NCBI GenBank assembly: GCA_009760855.2 | Contig: WPIO01000054.1 | Span: 1,989,001 to 2,053,000 of the forward strand | Length of the DNA stretch: 64,000 bases | Reading direction: 5' to 3' | Origin: Cristatella mucedo | Taxonomy: Eukaryota; Bryozoa; Phylactolaemata; Cristatellidae | In this document: in pieces, positions 19,140-31,445 of the stretch | Position numbering within the stretch: the stretch's first letter is position 1 | Layout of the letters: every line of letters begins with the position of its first letter | Program-made: the position numbers and the translations under genes | Notes under the pieces: model-generated | What the model was told of the DNA's origin: nothing | The model's input: only the letters and a program-made list of their open reading frames with translations | Database searches by the model: none

Positions 19140-20950
19140 TATCCGGCAAGGAGCGATAATAATAATAACAATAACACATTTGATATAGCGCCCTCAGAGA
19201 CCTCAATCTCTTTCTAGGCACTTGACATTTGCTGCAAAGGAAACACGATCGAATGGTTAGTGGTAGCATGGTCAATGACAACAAGCATATCATGGCTAGG
19301 GGAGACATGCACAGGATCAGCATGAAGTATGGTTAGTGGCAGCATGCACAGTGTCAGCACGCATATGTACACAAAGGATTGATGAATCACATGGACCCAA
19401 TAAATGCTGTGATAAATAGATGCGTTTCAGTTTCTTTCTAAATGTGGTATGTCACCAGATGTCGTGCAGTAAATCGGGAGTTCCAGGCATTGGTAGCATA
19501 CGAACTAAAGACACAAGTCTTCAAAGTATTTGAGGTTCGTATGAGGTGTAGGTAAACGATTAAATTCCAAAAAGCAAGTGGTACGATGCGTAACCTGGTG
19601 GGAAAGTAGATCTGATGGGTAGGCTGGAGCCAAAAGTGAAGAGACCTAAAAGTGAGCGACAAAACCTTGAAGTCAATCCGTTGCTTGACTGGTAGCCAGT
19701 GCAGGTCGGCGAGAAGTGGAGTAATGTGGCAACTGCGACGCTCACGACAGACAAGCCTAGCTGCAGAGTTTTGCATCAGCTGCAATCGCCTGATCACACA
19801 TGCTGGTAGGCCAGTAAGAAGTGAGTTGCAGAAGTCGAGACGGGATGTCACGAATGCATGGACCAACTTGGACGTGGTATCCTTATCTAAACAAGCCCGA
19901 ATTTTAGCAATGTTATGAAGCTGAAAATAGGCAGATTTGACTGTGGAGCTGATATGGTCGTCTAACGAGAGGTCGCTTTGGAATATGACACCTAGATTTC
20001 GAGCTGATTCGACAGGAGATATGCTGGCAGAGCCAATCTTGAGTAGACTTTCCAATCTCTGAATCACACTGGGTTTGCCCATAACTAGTAATTTGGTTTT
20101 ATCGTTTAGTTTTAGAAAATTTGCTGCCATCCATGTGCGGATGTCATCAATGCATGCAGCAAGTGAGTTGAGAGAATTTGAGGTGCTCGAAGGCTGGGAG
20201 GGATCAAAGCAAAGGTACAACTGAGTGTCATCCGCATAGAAGTGAAAGCCTAGATTGTGCTTGGCAATCACATCAGCAAGAGGGAGAGTATAAACCATGA
20301 AAAGAACCGGACCTAGCACGGAGCCCTGAGGTACTCCATATTTCAGAGGTACTTCAGATGATCTTTGTCCATTCACGTCAATACTCTGGAGTCTCCCACT
20401 GAGATAGGACCTGAACCATTGCAGTGCAATGCCAGTGATGCCCAAACGCTATGAGAGGTGCTCAAGAAGTACTTGTTGATCGATAGTATCAAAAGCTGCC
20501 AAAAGATCGAACAAAATTAGCACAAGAGACTCTGCCTAAGCCTGCATTCCTAAGTAGGTCATTACACACCTGGAGCAATGCTGACTGTCGGGTGATTAGC
20601 TCTAATACCAGACTTGAACTTACTAGCAAGGTTTGAAGCTTCAATTTGTGAGTTCAGCTGGTCTGCTACGACTCGTTCCAGTGTCTTTGATAGGAACGGT
20701 AGAAGGAAGACTTGTCTTTTATTGGTACGGTAGAAGGGAGAAGTTGTTCAAGTTCTCTTGGTCTAGTGTTGCTTTCTTGAGTAGTGGCCTGACTACAGCC
20801 TTTTTCAAAGGTGCTTGGGACACGACCTGAGTCTCATAACATATCTACGATGCGTGCTACGCATGGAGGCAGCAGATCAGTGGATCACAGAAGCAGGACA
20901 GTGTAAATAGCGTCTATAGGACTAGTTTTTCTTTTTTGATTATTTCAGGA
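19140..20950 (-). mobile_element. LINE copy, RT C-terminal half with 3' UTR
   Basis: The tail (ataataataacaataacac) and terminal stem lie at 19155-19230 and the 3' UTR up to about 19440. A 335-codon open frame at 20445-19438 contains [12 protein letters not shown], the ADD box (FYADDTQLYLC) and the full C-terminal domain with one frame disturbance near its end. Reverse transcriptase fingers continue to about 20900 through frame breaks, where the copy is 5'-truncated. Confidence 0.9.
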
Positions 20951-21154
20951 ACTAGACCGGGCGGCGTGTTGGACGGCTGCGTTTGCCAAGCAAGCAAGCG
21001 ATCGACAGCACGACGTCGGCGTCCGCTCGGCGGGCGCTGCGCAAGGAACGACAGCGCCGGCTAAATCCGAGCGCGATGAAGGCGAGCGAAAGTGGTAGCG
21101 CTCGCGTGGAGAAGCTGCGACAGTCGCTGCTCGCCGACGACGCATGCGGCCGCA

Positions 21155-21240
21155 CTAGATAATAATAATAATACGCTTGCATAGGCCTCCGGTGAACTTA
21201 ATCTCTTTCTAGGCTCTTTGTACCGATGCTTTACAGAACC
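21155..21240 (-). mobile_element. LINE 3'-end fragment
   Basis: A (TAA)n tract at 21160-21171 is followed by the reverse-complemented terminal stem (gtgaacttaatctctttcta). It is truncated to under 100 bp. Confidence 0.65.
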
Positions 21241-22095
21241 GGACTGGTGGCAGTAACCCGTGAAACCTGACAAGCACGCGGCACGGCCAACGAGACTTTA
21301 CTTACGCAGCATAGACACCAATGGCCTAGGTCATGGCCGGCTGTAGCCGCTCAGGCGTCCGATGTCTATGCTAAGCCAGGGGCAGTCGATCTAGCGGACG
21401 GTCGATCTCCGTCAGGAAAGAGTATGAGAGAGCGCGAGAAAGAGTGTGCGGCTGGAGCGATGAGCGAGTGCGAGCGTCACTCGCACACAAACCGCACTGA
21501 ACCTAAAATCGAGCGCCGGAAATGCCGCATGCCGGCACCGGAACCGGACGCGAGCTTCTCGCACCCTCGCCCCGGCGCCAGCTATCGCGCTCTCGCGCCA
21601 AGCCAGGGCTCTTACAGCCACGCACCGACGCTTGTAATTATGAAGGTGAAAAACAGTCACTCTAGCCGGTGAAATGAATGTGCCGCCATGTCGGCGCTCT
21701 CGCGGCGAACGGCCGCGGTGCACAGCCTAGCCGCCGAGCGCGGTCTGGCGCCGAGTCGTCCCCGCCTTTGTCGTCCGTTGTCTCGCAGCTCAAGTCTCAA
21801 AAGGACGCTCCCCGCGGGAAGTCTGTCGCGGCACGTGCGCTCGCTCGACGATTTTAAATCCAAGTCGGCGCCTCGATTGTGCAACAATGTGCTTGTAATG
21901 CTATAACGTGTCACGTGTCAGCAAAGAAACGAATGCAAACATTGTGCTTAGCGTTAAAATTAGTTGAATAAAAATTTGGCAAGTGCAGAAAAAAGTGGAT
22001 AGAAGTGGAAATCCCTGAGAAAATCCCGTTCCTTGAACGATTGTTGCCCGCTGGCAATGAGGCAGGCGCGTGCGGAGTCTCTTGCCGAAAGGGGA
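21240..22095. other. Gene-free GC-rich interval
   Basis: Short frames occur on both strands at 21410-21910 (R/S/A-rich, no recognised domain). I see no homologous gene, splice structure or repeat family here. Confidence 0.4.
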
Positions 22096-22102
22096 CCGAA
22101 AT

Positions 22103-22346
22103 AATAATAATAATAATTCACTTGATAAAGCGCCCTCAGAGAACTTAATCTCTCTCTAGGCGCTTTACATTTGCTGTAAAGTGAAATGCAATTGAATGGT
22201 AAGTAAAATCATGCTTGAAAAACAAACGAAATGAATAATATGGTTAGGGGTGACATGCACAGGGTCAGCATGCAAATGTGGTTAGTGGCAGCATGCACAG
22301 TGTCAGCACGCATAAGCACATCAAGGACGAATCACAGGGACCCACT
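22103..22346 (-). mobile_element. LINE 3' segment of a twin-primed insertion
   Basis: It has a (TAA)n tail at 22103-22117, the terminal stem at 22127-22170, and 3' UTR up to the last codons of the ORF at about 22346. There the sequence switches to the opposite strand of the same LINE family. Confidence 0.85.
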
Positions 22347-23546
22347 AAATGCTGTCCTTCTTTGTCCAGAAGATAGACAAGATCAGGGAGGCCATACCTG
22401 CGATGACAACATCCCCCCCCCCAAGAATGCTGTCCCCCCCCATTCCTGACTGCACCTCAATGTCTACATTTAAGCAGGTCGTGCTAGTGATTTTGTCCTG
22501 AAGTTCATATCCCAATCAGAGAAGGCAAAAGGTGCTTTGGACCCTATTCCAACCTTCCTGCTCCTACGTTGCATTGATCTGATGCTGCCGTGCATAACTA
22601 ACATCATTAACATGTCATTAGCCTCAGGTCATGTCCCAGCACCTTTCAAAAAAGCTGTAGTCAGGCCGCTTCTCAAGAAAACGACACTAGACCAAGAGAA
22701 CTTGAGCAACTACTGCCCAGTCTCCCTTATACCATTCCTATCAAAGACACTGGAACGGGTCGTGGCGGACCAGCTAAACTCATATATCAAAACCTCACAC
22801 CTTGCTAGTAAGTTCCAGTCTGGCTTTGGAGCTAATCACTCCACAGAGTCAGCATTGCTTAGGGTATACAACGACCTACTTAGGAATGCAGGCTTAGGCA
22901 GAGTCTCTTGTGCTAATTTTGTTCGATCTTTTGGCAGCTTTTGATACTATCGATCAACAAGTACTTCTTGAGCACCTCTCATAGCGTTTGGGCATCACTG
23001 GCATTGCACTGCAATGGTTCAGGTCCTATCTCAGTGGGAGACTCCAGAGTATTGACGTGAATGGACAAAGATCATCTGAAGTACCTCTGAAATATGGAGT
23101 ACCTCAGGGCTCCGTGCTAGGTCCGGTTCTTTTCATGGTTTATACTCTCCCTCTTGCTGATGTGATTGCCAAGCACAATCTAGGCTTTCACTTCTATGCG
23201 GATGACACTCAGTTATACCTTTGCATTGATCCCTCCCAGCCTTCGAGCACCTCAAATTCTCTCAACTCACTTGCTGCATGCATTGATGACATCCGCACAT
23301 GGATGGCAGCAAATTTTCTAAAACTAAATGATGATAAAACCAACTTACTAGTTATGGGCAAACTCAGTGTGATTCAGAGATTGGAAAGGCTGACTCTCAA
23401 AATTGGCTCTACCAGCATATCTCCTGTCGAATCAGCTCGAAATCTAGGTGTCATATTCCAAAGCGACCTCTCGTTAGACGACCATATCAGCTCCACAGTC
23501 AAATCTGCATATTTTCAGCTTCATAACATTGCTAAAATTCGGTAAA
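22347..23546 (+). mobile_element. LINE RT segment, inverted relative to its 3' end
   Basis: The plus strand encodes the region before the reverse transcriptase, then the fingers and palm (MDPIPTFLLLRC at 22537, frames broken near 22930), [12 protein letters not shown], the FYADDTQLYLC catalytic box and the start of the C-terminal domain (LHNIAKIR at 23546), where it ends abruptly. (C)8 tracts occur near 22413 and 22434. Confidence 0.88.
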
Positions 23547-23559
23547 ATAAATAAAATAA

Positions 23560-25440
23560 GCTAGTAAGCTAGTAAGTTCCAGTGTCGAGATGAAGAGAAG
23601 AAGTCAAGACATAATGTCACGAATGCATGGACCAACTTAGATGTGGTATTCTTATCTAAACAATCCCGAATCTTAGCAATGTTATGAAGCTGAAAGCAGG
23701 CAGACTCAATTGTGGAGCTGATATGGTAAGGAAAGGTCACTATGGAACACGATACCTAGATTTCATGCTGATACAACAGGAGATATGCTAGCAGAGCAAA
23801 TTTTGAGCGTCAGCCTTTCCAATTTCTGAGTCACATTGGGTTTGCCAATAACTAATACGTTAATTTTATCATCACTCAATTTAAGAAAGTTCGCTGCCAT
23901 TCATGTCCGAATGTCATCAGTACATGCAGCAAGGGAGTTGAGAGAATTCGAGGTGCTCGAAGGCTGGGAGGGATCAAAGCAAAGGTACTACTGAGTGTTA
24001 TCTGCGTAGAAGTGAGAGCCTAGATTGTGCTTGGCAATCACATCAGCAAGAGGGAGAGTATAAACCGTGAAAAGGACCGAACCTAGCACGGAGCCCTGAG
24101 GTACCCCATATTTTTATAATAATAATAATAATAATATTGCACTTGATAAAGCGCCCTCAGAGAACATAATCTCTTTCTAGGCGCTTTACATTTGCTGCAA
24201 AGTGATACGCAATAGAATAGTAAGTAAAAATCATGCTTGAAAAACAAACAAAATGAATAACATGGTTAGGGGTTACATGCACTGGGTCAGCATGCAAATG
24301 TGGTTAGTGGCAGCATGAACAGTGTCAGCACGCATAAGCACATCGAGGACGAATCACAAGGACCCACTAAATGCTGTCCTAAATAGGTATGTTTTTAAGT
24401 TTCTTTTAAATGTGGTCAGGTCAGGGGATGTTCTGATGCAGGTCGGGAGGGAGTTCCAGGCTGTGGGAGCATACGAGCTAAATGCACGGTCTCCAAAGGA
24501 TTTAAGGTTTGTACGAGGTATTTCTAGACTGTTGGATTCCGAAAAGCGAGTGGTACGATGCTTTGTCTGATGGGGTAGTATATCTGAAAGATAGGCTGGA
24601 GCCATAGAATGAAGAGACCTAAAAGTGAGCGACAAAACCTTGAAGTCAATCCGTTGCTTGACTGGTAACCAGTTTTTGAGGTACCTCGGATGATCTTTGC
24701 CCATTCAGGTTAATAGTCTTGAGTCTCCCACTGAGATACGATCTGAACCATTGCAGAGCAGTGCAAATGATGCTCAGGTGAGATGAAAGGCGCTCTAGAA
24801 GAACTTTGTGATCAATAATATAAAAAGCTGCCGAAAGATTGAGCAAAACAAGCAGAGACACTCTACCTATGTCTCCATTAATAAGTAGGTCGTTGTACAC
24901 CCTAAGCAATGCTAATTCTGTGGAGTGATTAGCTCTAAAGCCAGACTGGAACTTACTAGCAAGGTTTGAAGTTTCAATGTATGAGTTCAGCTGGTCTGCG
25001 ACGACCCGTTCCAGTGTCTTTGATAGGAATCGCAGAAGGGAGACTGGGCAGTAGTTGCTCAAGTTCTCTTGGTCTAGTGCCGCTTTCTTGAGAAGCGGCC
25101 TGACTACAGCTTTTTTGAAAGGTGCTGGGACATGACCTGAGGCTAATGACATGTTAATGATGTTAGTTATGAACGGCAGCAGCAGATCAATGCAACGTAG
25201 GAGCAGGAAGGTTGGAATAGGGTCCAAAGCACCTTTTGCCTTCTCTGATGGGGATATGAACTTCAGGACAAATTCACTAGCACGACCTGCTTAAGTGTAG
25301 ACGTTGAGGTGCAGTCAGGAATCGGGGGGGGGGGACAGCATTCTAGGGGGGGATGTTGTCATCGCAGGTATGGCCTCCCTGATCTTGTCTATCTTCTGGA
25401 CGAAGAATCGGGAGAAGCGATCGGCTAGATCATCAGGTAA
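23560..25440 (-). mobile_element. LINE copy split by a nested LINE insertion
   Basis: The minus strand 25227-24680 encodes the reverse transcriptase fingers and palm, and 24105-23560 encodes the rest through the thumb. The two halves are interrupted within the GVPQG region by the inserted fragment at 24112-24678. Sequence upstream of the reverse transcriptase extends to about 25440. Confidence 0.8.
24112..24678 (-). mobile_element. Nested 5'-truncated LINE
   Basis: A (TAA)n tail at 24117-24134, terminal stem, 3' UTR and the last 80 codons of the ORF (LPVKQRIDFKVLSLTFRSLH) are inserted into an older copy of the same family. The breakpoints fall in a run of T's on both sides. Confidence 0.85.
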
Positions 25441-25654
25441 AGACCTCGTTTGCCCTGCACTGCAAGCTGGGTGATAGATGACTTTTAAGGCTCGTCTGCC
25501 GCTATGTAAAATGATGCCGTTCGATCAGCTGGTATTTGCTTTCATTCATTTACGCAGGCGCGATTAGGGAGCCTTTGACGCAAGTTTTACGCCAAGGCAC
25601 TATAAATAAGCGAAGCCTGCAGTGCTGCTCCCTACGAAAAAATACAATGCAGAA

Positions 25655-25850
25655 AAAGGCGATAGCCCAGGAGGTCAGGTGCTCGCTCTCCATTATCGAG
25701 GTCGAGGGTTCGAATCCTGCAGTGAGCGATCCTCTATTGCTTGCCTCGAGCGATGGTGGCAGCCGTTAAAACTTTTGACGTTTGAACGTTCAAACTCTCC
25801 TGCGGCTGAAAAAAAATGACGCTTATAAATGAGCTAATATACAAACACAC
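25655..25850 (+). mobile_element. SINE-B copy 3
   Basis: The tRNA-like head has the B box ggttcgaatcc near 25710, then gatcctctattg, ggtggcagccgttaaaac and a diverged 3' end (atgagctaatat). A separate 3' fragment of the same family lies just upstream at about 25480-25540. Confidence 0.7.
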
Positions 25851-26019
25851 ACAAACACACACACACACACACATATATATATATGGGCAGGCTGCAGCGT
25901 GGCTCGCAACGCATATCCATAGATATATATAGATATCCGCCAACGCCTATTCCCCTTCCATAGATATCTGCAGATGCTTTTCCGCATCCATAAATATATA
26001 CAATTCATTTTTTTTAAAT

Positions 26020-26160
26020 ATAATTCATTTGTATAGCGCCCTGAGAGAACTTAATCTCTATTCAGGCGCTTTACATATGCCTCGGGGCTCGAGCCCACGA
26101 CCTCAGCCAGACCTTCGCCGGGGCGAGCGCCTTGACTGGTGGACCAATCCAGCTCGGCGA
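26020..26160 (-). mobile_element. SINE-A copy
   Basis: Read on the minus strand, it has a tRNA-like head (gctggattggtccaccagtc, B box gtgggctcgagcc) and a 3' tail gcgcctgaatagagattaag...gggcgctatacaaatg. The tail matches the terminal stem of the local LINE. Confidence 0.82.
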
Positions 26161-27401
26161 TATATCCGCATATAATCTCCGAAGGTGAGCCGCCATTCAA
26201 TCAGCTGTTAGCATTTCAGAGCTGCTTCCAGGCCTTGGAATAATAATATTGTTGTTGTATTGTCAATTTTCTTTAAAGCTAACAATAAATATATTTATAT
26301 TTTCGTACCAAAAAATCCAAGTAACTGCTACTGTAATTACAAACAATGCACAACATCGCCATCATCATTCGTAGCTATGTAAAATTTCGTCTACCAATTA
26401 CGCTGCACGGGATTACGCAGTCTGCGATCCACACAACGAGTTCAGACTCAAGACTCTGGAAGTGCTGCTAAAAATTATAACTCAAAACTAAACTGCCCGG
26501 TAAGTATTGCAATAATATAGTCATTGTTCATCTGGACCGTACGATACATTGATATCGATAGGGCACCCATTGCGATATATTTGCTTGCAATACAATACAA
26601 TATCTTGTCCCATAAGCATATTTTTGCGGAGTCCTGCGCTCGCTTCCGTCTCCTAGGAGATACGGCGCACACTCCTGTAGCGCCCTGCTGGCTTTGGCTG
26701 AATTTTAGCGCGAACAAGAGCTGTTCGGCGGCGGGCTAGAGCCCCTTTGTCCTGGAGCAGTGAGCCAGAGAGGAGCGTCAGTGCGGTTAGAGAGGAAGCG
26801 CTTAGGAGCAGGCCAGGAAGCTCGGAGACGAGCAGCGGCGATTCGGCCTTTAGAATTGGTCCGATACTCGCGGAAGCTGCTGATAGATGTTGGCTGGCCT
26901 GTCAACCCCCGCCTTCCCTCTTCCCAAGAAAGAAGCGTCTGGAACCCATTCGCCATTCAAGCTGGACGGAGGTGCCCTGCCAGTGGCCTGGGAACGGTAG
27001 TCATTCCTTTCCGTAATGGGCCAAGGTGTCCGGGCCCAACACCACTAAGCTCTTGCCCCATTGTCTCAGCCAAGTATTTAAGAGTCGAGCGACGCTCGCT
27101 CTGGGTCTTTTGCCTCGTGTCTTTTGTCTTTGGTCCGGCTCTGCGCCTCGACGCCGTCGGGCACTCGTTTCTCTAAAAGCGAGGGAGGAGGGCGGGCTGT
27201 CCGCCGACGATGGACGGAACAGGACGAGACAGCTCTAGGAGGATTCGGTGGAACCCCACCGAATACGGTCGTATCGCGCCCGAGCTGGCATTTTGTGTGT
27301 TCTTTTGTGTTTTGTGTTTCTTTTGTGTCGTGTGTTTGCGCGCTAGCACGTGGTCTCGGCATAGGGATTTGCCGGCGCGAGCTAGGCGTACTTGGCGTGT
27401 G

Positions 27402-27770
27402 TGGAGCTCTAGTTCACCGGGTAGGGTTTAGGCTCCGGGTCGCGCTTCAGTGTGGAGAAGTATTTCCTCCGCAGGAGTGCTTGAGTTGGCGTGTGTGGAG
27501 TATTCCGGTCGCACTGGTGGAAACCGAGTTCTAGTTCACCGGGTAGGGTTTAGACTCCGGTTCGCACTTCAGTGAGGAGAAGTACTCCCTCCGCTCGAGT
27601 GTTTAAGTTGGCGTGTTTGAGGTATTCCCTCGGCACAGGTGGGAACGGATTCCTAGTTCACCGGTTAGGGTTTAGGGTCCAGGTCGCGCTTAGTGTAGAG
27701 GAGTATTCCCTCCGCAAGAGTGTTGAACGTGCGAGGAGTGTGGAGATAAAGCTGAACTAGACGCGCAGCG
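27402..27770 (+). repeat. Three tandem ~122-bp repeats
   Basis: Units start near 27402, 27528 and 27649. Each contains ctagttcaccgg, tagggttta and gtattccctccgc-type blocks. The third runs into a segment (27737-27811) that is repeated at 29708-29783. Confidence 0.8.
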
Positions 27771-29439
27771 ACTTTGTGCGCTTGCGAATAAAGTTCAGTA
27801 AAATCCCCAATTTGTGTGTCTCGCTTTCCAATTCACGCCGCGGACTCACGACCCCCTTTAGTAACGGTAAGCAGGTCAGCGCCAGAAACGCTCGTTTCGT
27901 GGCGGCCAGCTTATTTCGCGTAGGCGCGCACCGAACGGCATTAGGCGATAGGCTACGCCGCTAGGTAAGCGGCAGGTCAAGCTTACCCCGCCGAGCCTTC
28001 GGCGTTACACTCCGATATCGCGCGGCGGCCGGATGGCCGCTCGCATCACGTTACCGAGGCCAGCTCGGCAGGTCATTCGAAATTTTGAGTGCGATGTAAC
28101 CGGGCGCAGGGCTGACGGCGGCCTAGAGTTGTTGCCACTCCTCTTACGTCGTCGTACGCAACGTCGTCCTACTTCATCGGAGATTGATGCTGCGAGACGA
28201 AGCATCGACCTCACGCGTCGACGGGTGCAGCCGCTTTGGCGAGGAAGAGGATACCGCGAGGATGCCACGTGAGAGGAATCCATTTCTCTTTGGTCGCTTC
28301 TAACGAAGGAAGTATCCAGAACGCAACAGCAGACGACTTGAAGCGGCCTAATTCGTCCGAGACTTGGTGAGCGCAGAAAAGTTTGACGGGGCGACGCGTC
28401 CTTGAAAAAAATGCGAAGCACGTTTTTGGTTGGTCATTAGAGAACTAATTATGAGATTGAGTACCCTGCATATTTCTCGGTACATTCCTAGATGATAACG
28501 CTGTCGTAGCGTGTTGCCGCCTGGGAAGGCTTTTTAGACGAGTCGCCGTCTGTTTTTTTTGGAGATTATAAGGTTGACATGTTTATGCTTCAGGTTGAGG
28601 TGTATAGTTTAAGGCTAAGATTTAGAGCTATGCGTACGAGCGACGAGTCACGTGATGTGATGCAAGGCTTCACGTAGTACTTCGGTAGGCTCCAGGGGTT
28701 TGTGTCTCAGTAGACAAACGTTTAGCTGGGTTTATAGTTTAGGGTTATAGAGGGGGTAATTTACGGCTTGGCGGCAAGCGTGCACTGCTCGCGTGGGACT
28801 TGAGAGGCTTTAATGGTTAGATTTCATCGCATAATTGTATGACATAAATTTATTATGACCTAATACATTAATATATTTGTTGTATAATTTATTTAGTAAC
28901 CATCTTGATGAATATATTAAATATTAATAAATATGCAATCAATTCTTTGTTGTATAATTTATGCCGTAATTGATTTTTGTGACGGGAGGCTTTAGGCTTT
29001 CTTTTCAGGGGAGGTAAGCGGATGCGCCCAAACTATTGACGGAAGCGAGAGCGATTAGATCGCGACTCTAGATCGAGGTCTGATTTTTATATTTAGGGGT
29101 CGGTAGAGTCAGGATGACCGGAGTATCAGCGGAGAGCGAAGCGCCCGAGTGCACCGCCGCAGTGCCCGAGCAGCCGGCGGTCGAGGCTCCGGGAGGATCC
29201 GGGGAGCGTCCGCGGACACTGACAGCGAGTCGGCCCGGCAGCGACCTGTTGGATGGAGTTCTCGCAGTCAAACGCTGAGAGCGGGGTGCAGGCACCCTCA
29301 GCCACCTTTCGACGACGGCAGGAGTTCCGGCGTCGCAGGCAGAAGGCTCGACAGGCTGACGGTGCACGACGGCGGCCGCGGTCTCGCACGCTCTCGATTG
29401 CTCCCTTACCGCATTAGAGAGCGAAGTAGGAATGCCAAT

Positions 29440-29550
29440 AGTAATAATAATAACTATAATTATGATACATTTGACAAAGCACCCTCAGAAAATTCAATCT
29501 CTTTTTAGGCGCTTTACAATTGCTGCAAAGGGAAGAGTGATCGAACGTTT
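29440..29550 (-). mobile_element. LINE 3'-end fragment
   Basis: (TAA)n and the reverse-complemented LINE terminal stem (gcaccctcagaaaattcaat) with a short 3' UTR piece. It is inserted within the possible LTR-type element. Confidence 0.75.
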
Positions 29551-30034
29551 ACCCGGATTTAGGGGACCGAGGTTCTTCTTTAGAGCGGCATTCGGGGCGT
29601 CCTGAGGATTTCGCCGGAGCCTGACCACCCACTGAGCCGCCGGCCGTTCGCTCTGTAGGATTCACCCAGGGTCACAGGGCGGGTTCCGCGCGTTCGTCCG
29701 CGCCGAGTGAGGAGTGTGCAGATAAAACTAAGCTAGACGCGCAGCGACATTTCGCGCTTGCGAATTAAGTTCAGTAAAATCCCTCATTTACAAATAAAGC
29801 TGGGCTTATTTAACAATATTTAATATTCAATTTAATATTTTATATTATATTTAATATTTTATTTAATTAAGACAATATTTAATTTGATTTAACAGCTTCG
29901 TTTATACATCGGAAGAAGAGCGTTTACGACTACCGACTTCTTACGCGTCGCGACTTACGTTACCGAGCGTTTACGACTACTACCGACTACTAGCGCCGCC
30001 GCTTGCAGCGGGTGATTAAGAATCGCCCGCTGCA

Positions 30035-30092
30035 TTGCGAAATTACGCATAATTGCGAAATTATTGCGAAATTACGCATAATTGCGAAATTA
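30035..30092. repeat. 29-bp tandem duplication
   Basis: ttgcgaaattacgcataatt and the next nine bases are repeated exactly twice. Confidence 0.9.
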
Positions 30093-30669
30093 CCCAGGCG
30101 CAAGGATGAAAAGAGTGAGTTCAGTAGTTTATTGTTAGGCATCGAAGATTGAAGCAGATTTTTCTTTGACCGTCTGCGGTGCAAATTATTTAAGGAGATC
30201 GTCGCGAAATTTATTTGTAAACAAGTACTCGGCGGACTATTAGACTTGCTATGTTAAGCAGACTACTAGACACATTCTAATGTAGCTATTAACTCTTAAC
30301 ATTTTTTAGATGGGATGTTGAACGCATCATCAGACAAAGTATCCAAGGCCAGCGACGTTGCCAAGGGGAAGCTTGGGAGCTGCAGCCTTTAAGCCAAACG
30401 ACGCTGTGCGGTGCCGTTGCGTGCCACTCTGATCGGCTTGAAATGTCACTACTCAAAACACTGTCTCGCGCGGCCCATTCCACACGAAGAACAATGGCTT
30501 CCGGATAAGAACTCTCTGCTGTTTTCAATCAGGATCGGAGTAGTACCCTCGTACCTGCGGTATTTTATTGGCATCGAGAGTGGTGTGAAAAATGTTAGCC
30601 CAATCAAAGAGAGAGAGAGAGAGAGAGAGACCAAAAAGGTGGCAGGTTCAAAGCGTTTATACACCGTTA

Positions 30670-30832
30670 TAGTCCAGGATGCAAGGTGCTTGGTCTTCAT
30701 GATCGAGGTCGCGAGTTCGAATAGTGTTGATGTACCTTTATTGACAATTGCAAGCGGTTGGTGATAGCCGTTAAGGCTCTTCCGAAGCGATACAAAAAAT
30801 GAGGCTGTTAAATCAGCTAATACTTCTTCTTT
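30670..30832 (+). mobile_element. SINE-B copy 4
   Basis: The B-box region gagttcgaat lies near 30713, followed by gtgatagccgttaaggctct and aggctgttaaatcagctaat. A minus-strand 3' fragment of the same family follows at about 30970-31020. Confidence 0.75.
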
Positions 30833-31249
30833 ATATCCACGTGCCTTTGCCGGGCAAATCCTAGCGGTGGTGGCTACTGAGCTTGTAGGGCAACTCTCTA
30901 GCAAACTGCATAAGCCACCTGCACGTCGGTCGTAAGAGAAGGAGAATGGGAACCAGCAGACCTAAAATAACCAAGGTACACGATTGGCTGGCTGATTTAA
31001 CGGCTTCATTTACACAGCTACCTAAGAGCCAGCTTGCACAGAAGGCAATACAAGATGATGGCTGCCGGATGCACTCAACCAACGACGCCGGGGTCGCTAG
31101 GTTAAGAGGTCCTGTCCTCTCCTCCCACCCTGGACAGACTTTGGTGTGTCGGACACAAACCCATCGACCTTGATAAGATTGGCAACCTCTCGAAATGTCG
31201 GCACCTGTCACCCACAGCGGCACAATCGCTGGCACTGGCCCAGCACAAT

Positions 31250-31445
31250 GACGATCGCTCTCGATTTCTCTATCAATTCTTCAATCTTTCGCTTTCACTT
31301 CTTTATCGATCGCACACGATCGGCTCTCGATCTCCATATCTCTATCTCTATCTCATGATCTCTACCTCTCTTATTTCTAAATCTCCACATCTCTGTCTCA
31401 CGATCTCTTATCTCTACATCTCTATCTCACCACACGATCTCTACC
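31250..31445. repeat. Degenerate ATCTCT-type low-complexity tract
   Basis: Repeated atctct, ctcacgatct and similar words form a pyrimidine-rich irregular tandem array. Confidence 0.75.

Larger units (their letters stand above)
26700..29790 (+). mobile_element. Possible degraded LTR-type element
   Basis: The segment 27737-27811 (gataaagctgaactagacgc, then gcttgcgaataaagttcagt and aaaatcccca) recurs at 29708-29783 in the same orientation with few differences. Both copies end in aaaatccc(t)ca, as two LTR ends would. A tatttaag sequence near 27075 could be a promoter element. Between the two copies is GC-rich DNA, a short ATG frame at 29114 (54 codons) and an AT-rich stretch at 28820-28975. No gag, protease, integrase or reverse transcriptase is recognisable. 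A different repeat class is possible. Confidence 0.35.

Noticed and set aside
28033-28272. Arg-rich 79-codon frame as a gag or nucleocapsid gene
   Set aside because: No zinc knuckle or gag motif was visible. Composition alone does not support it.
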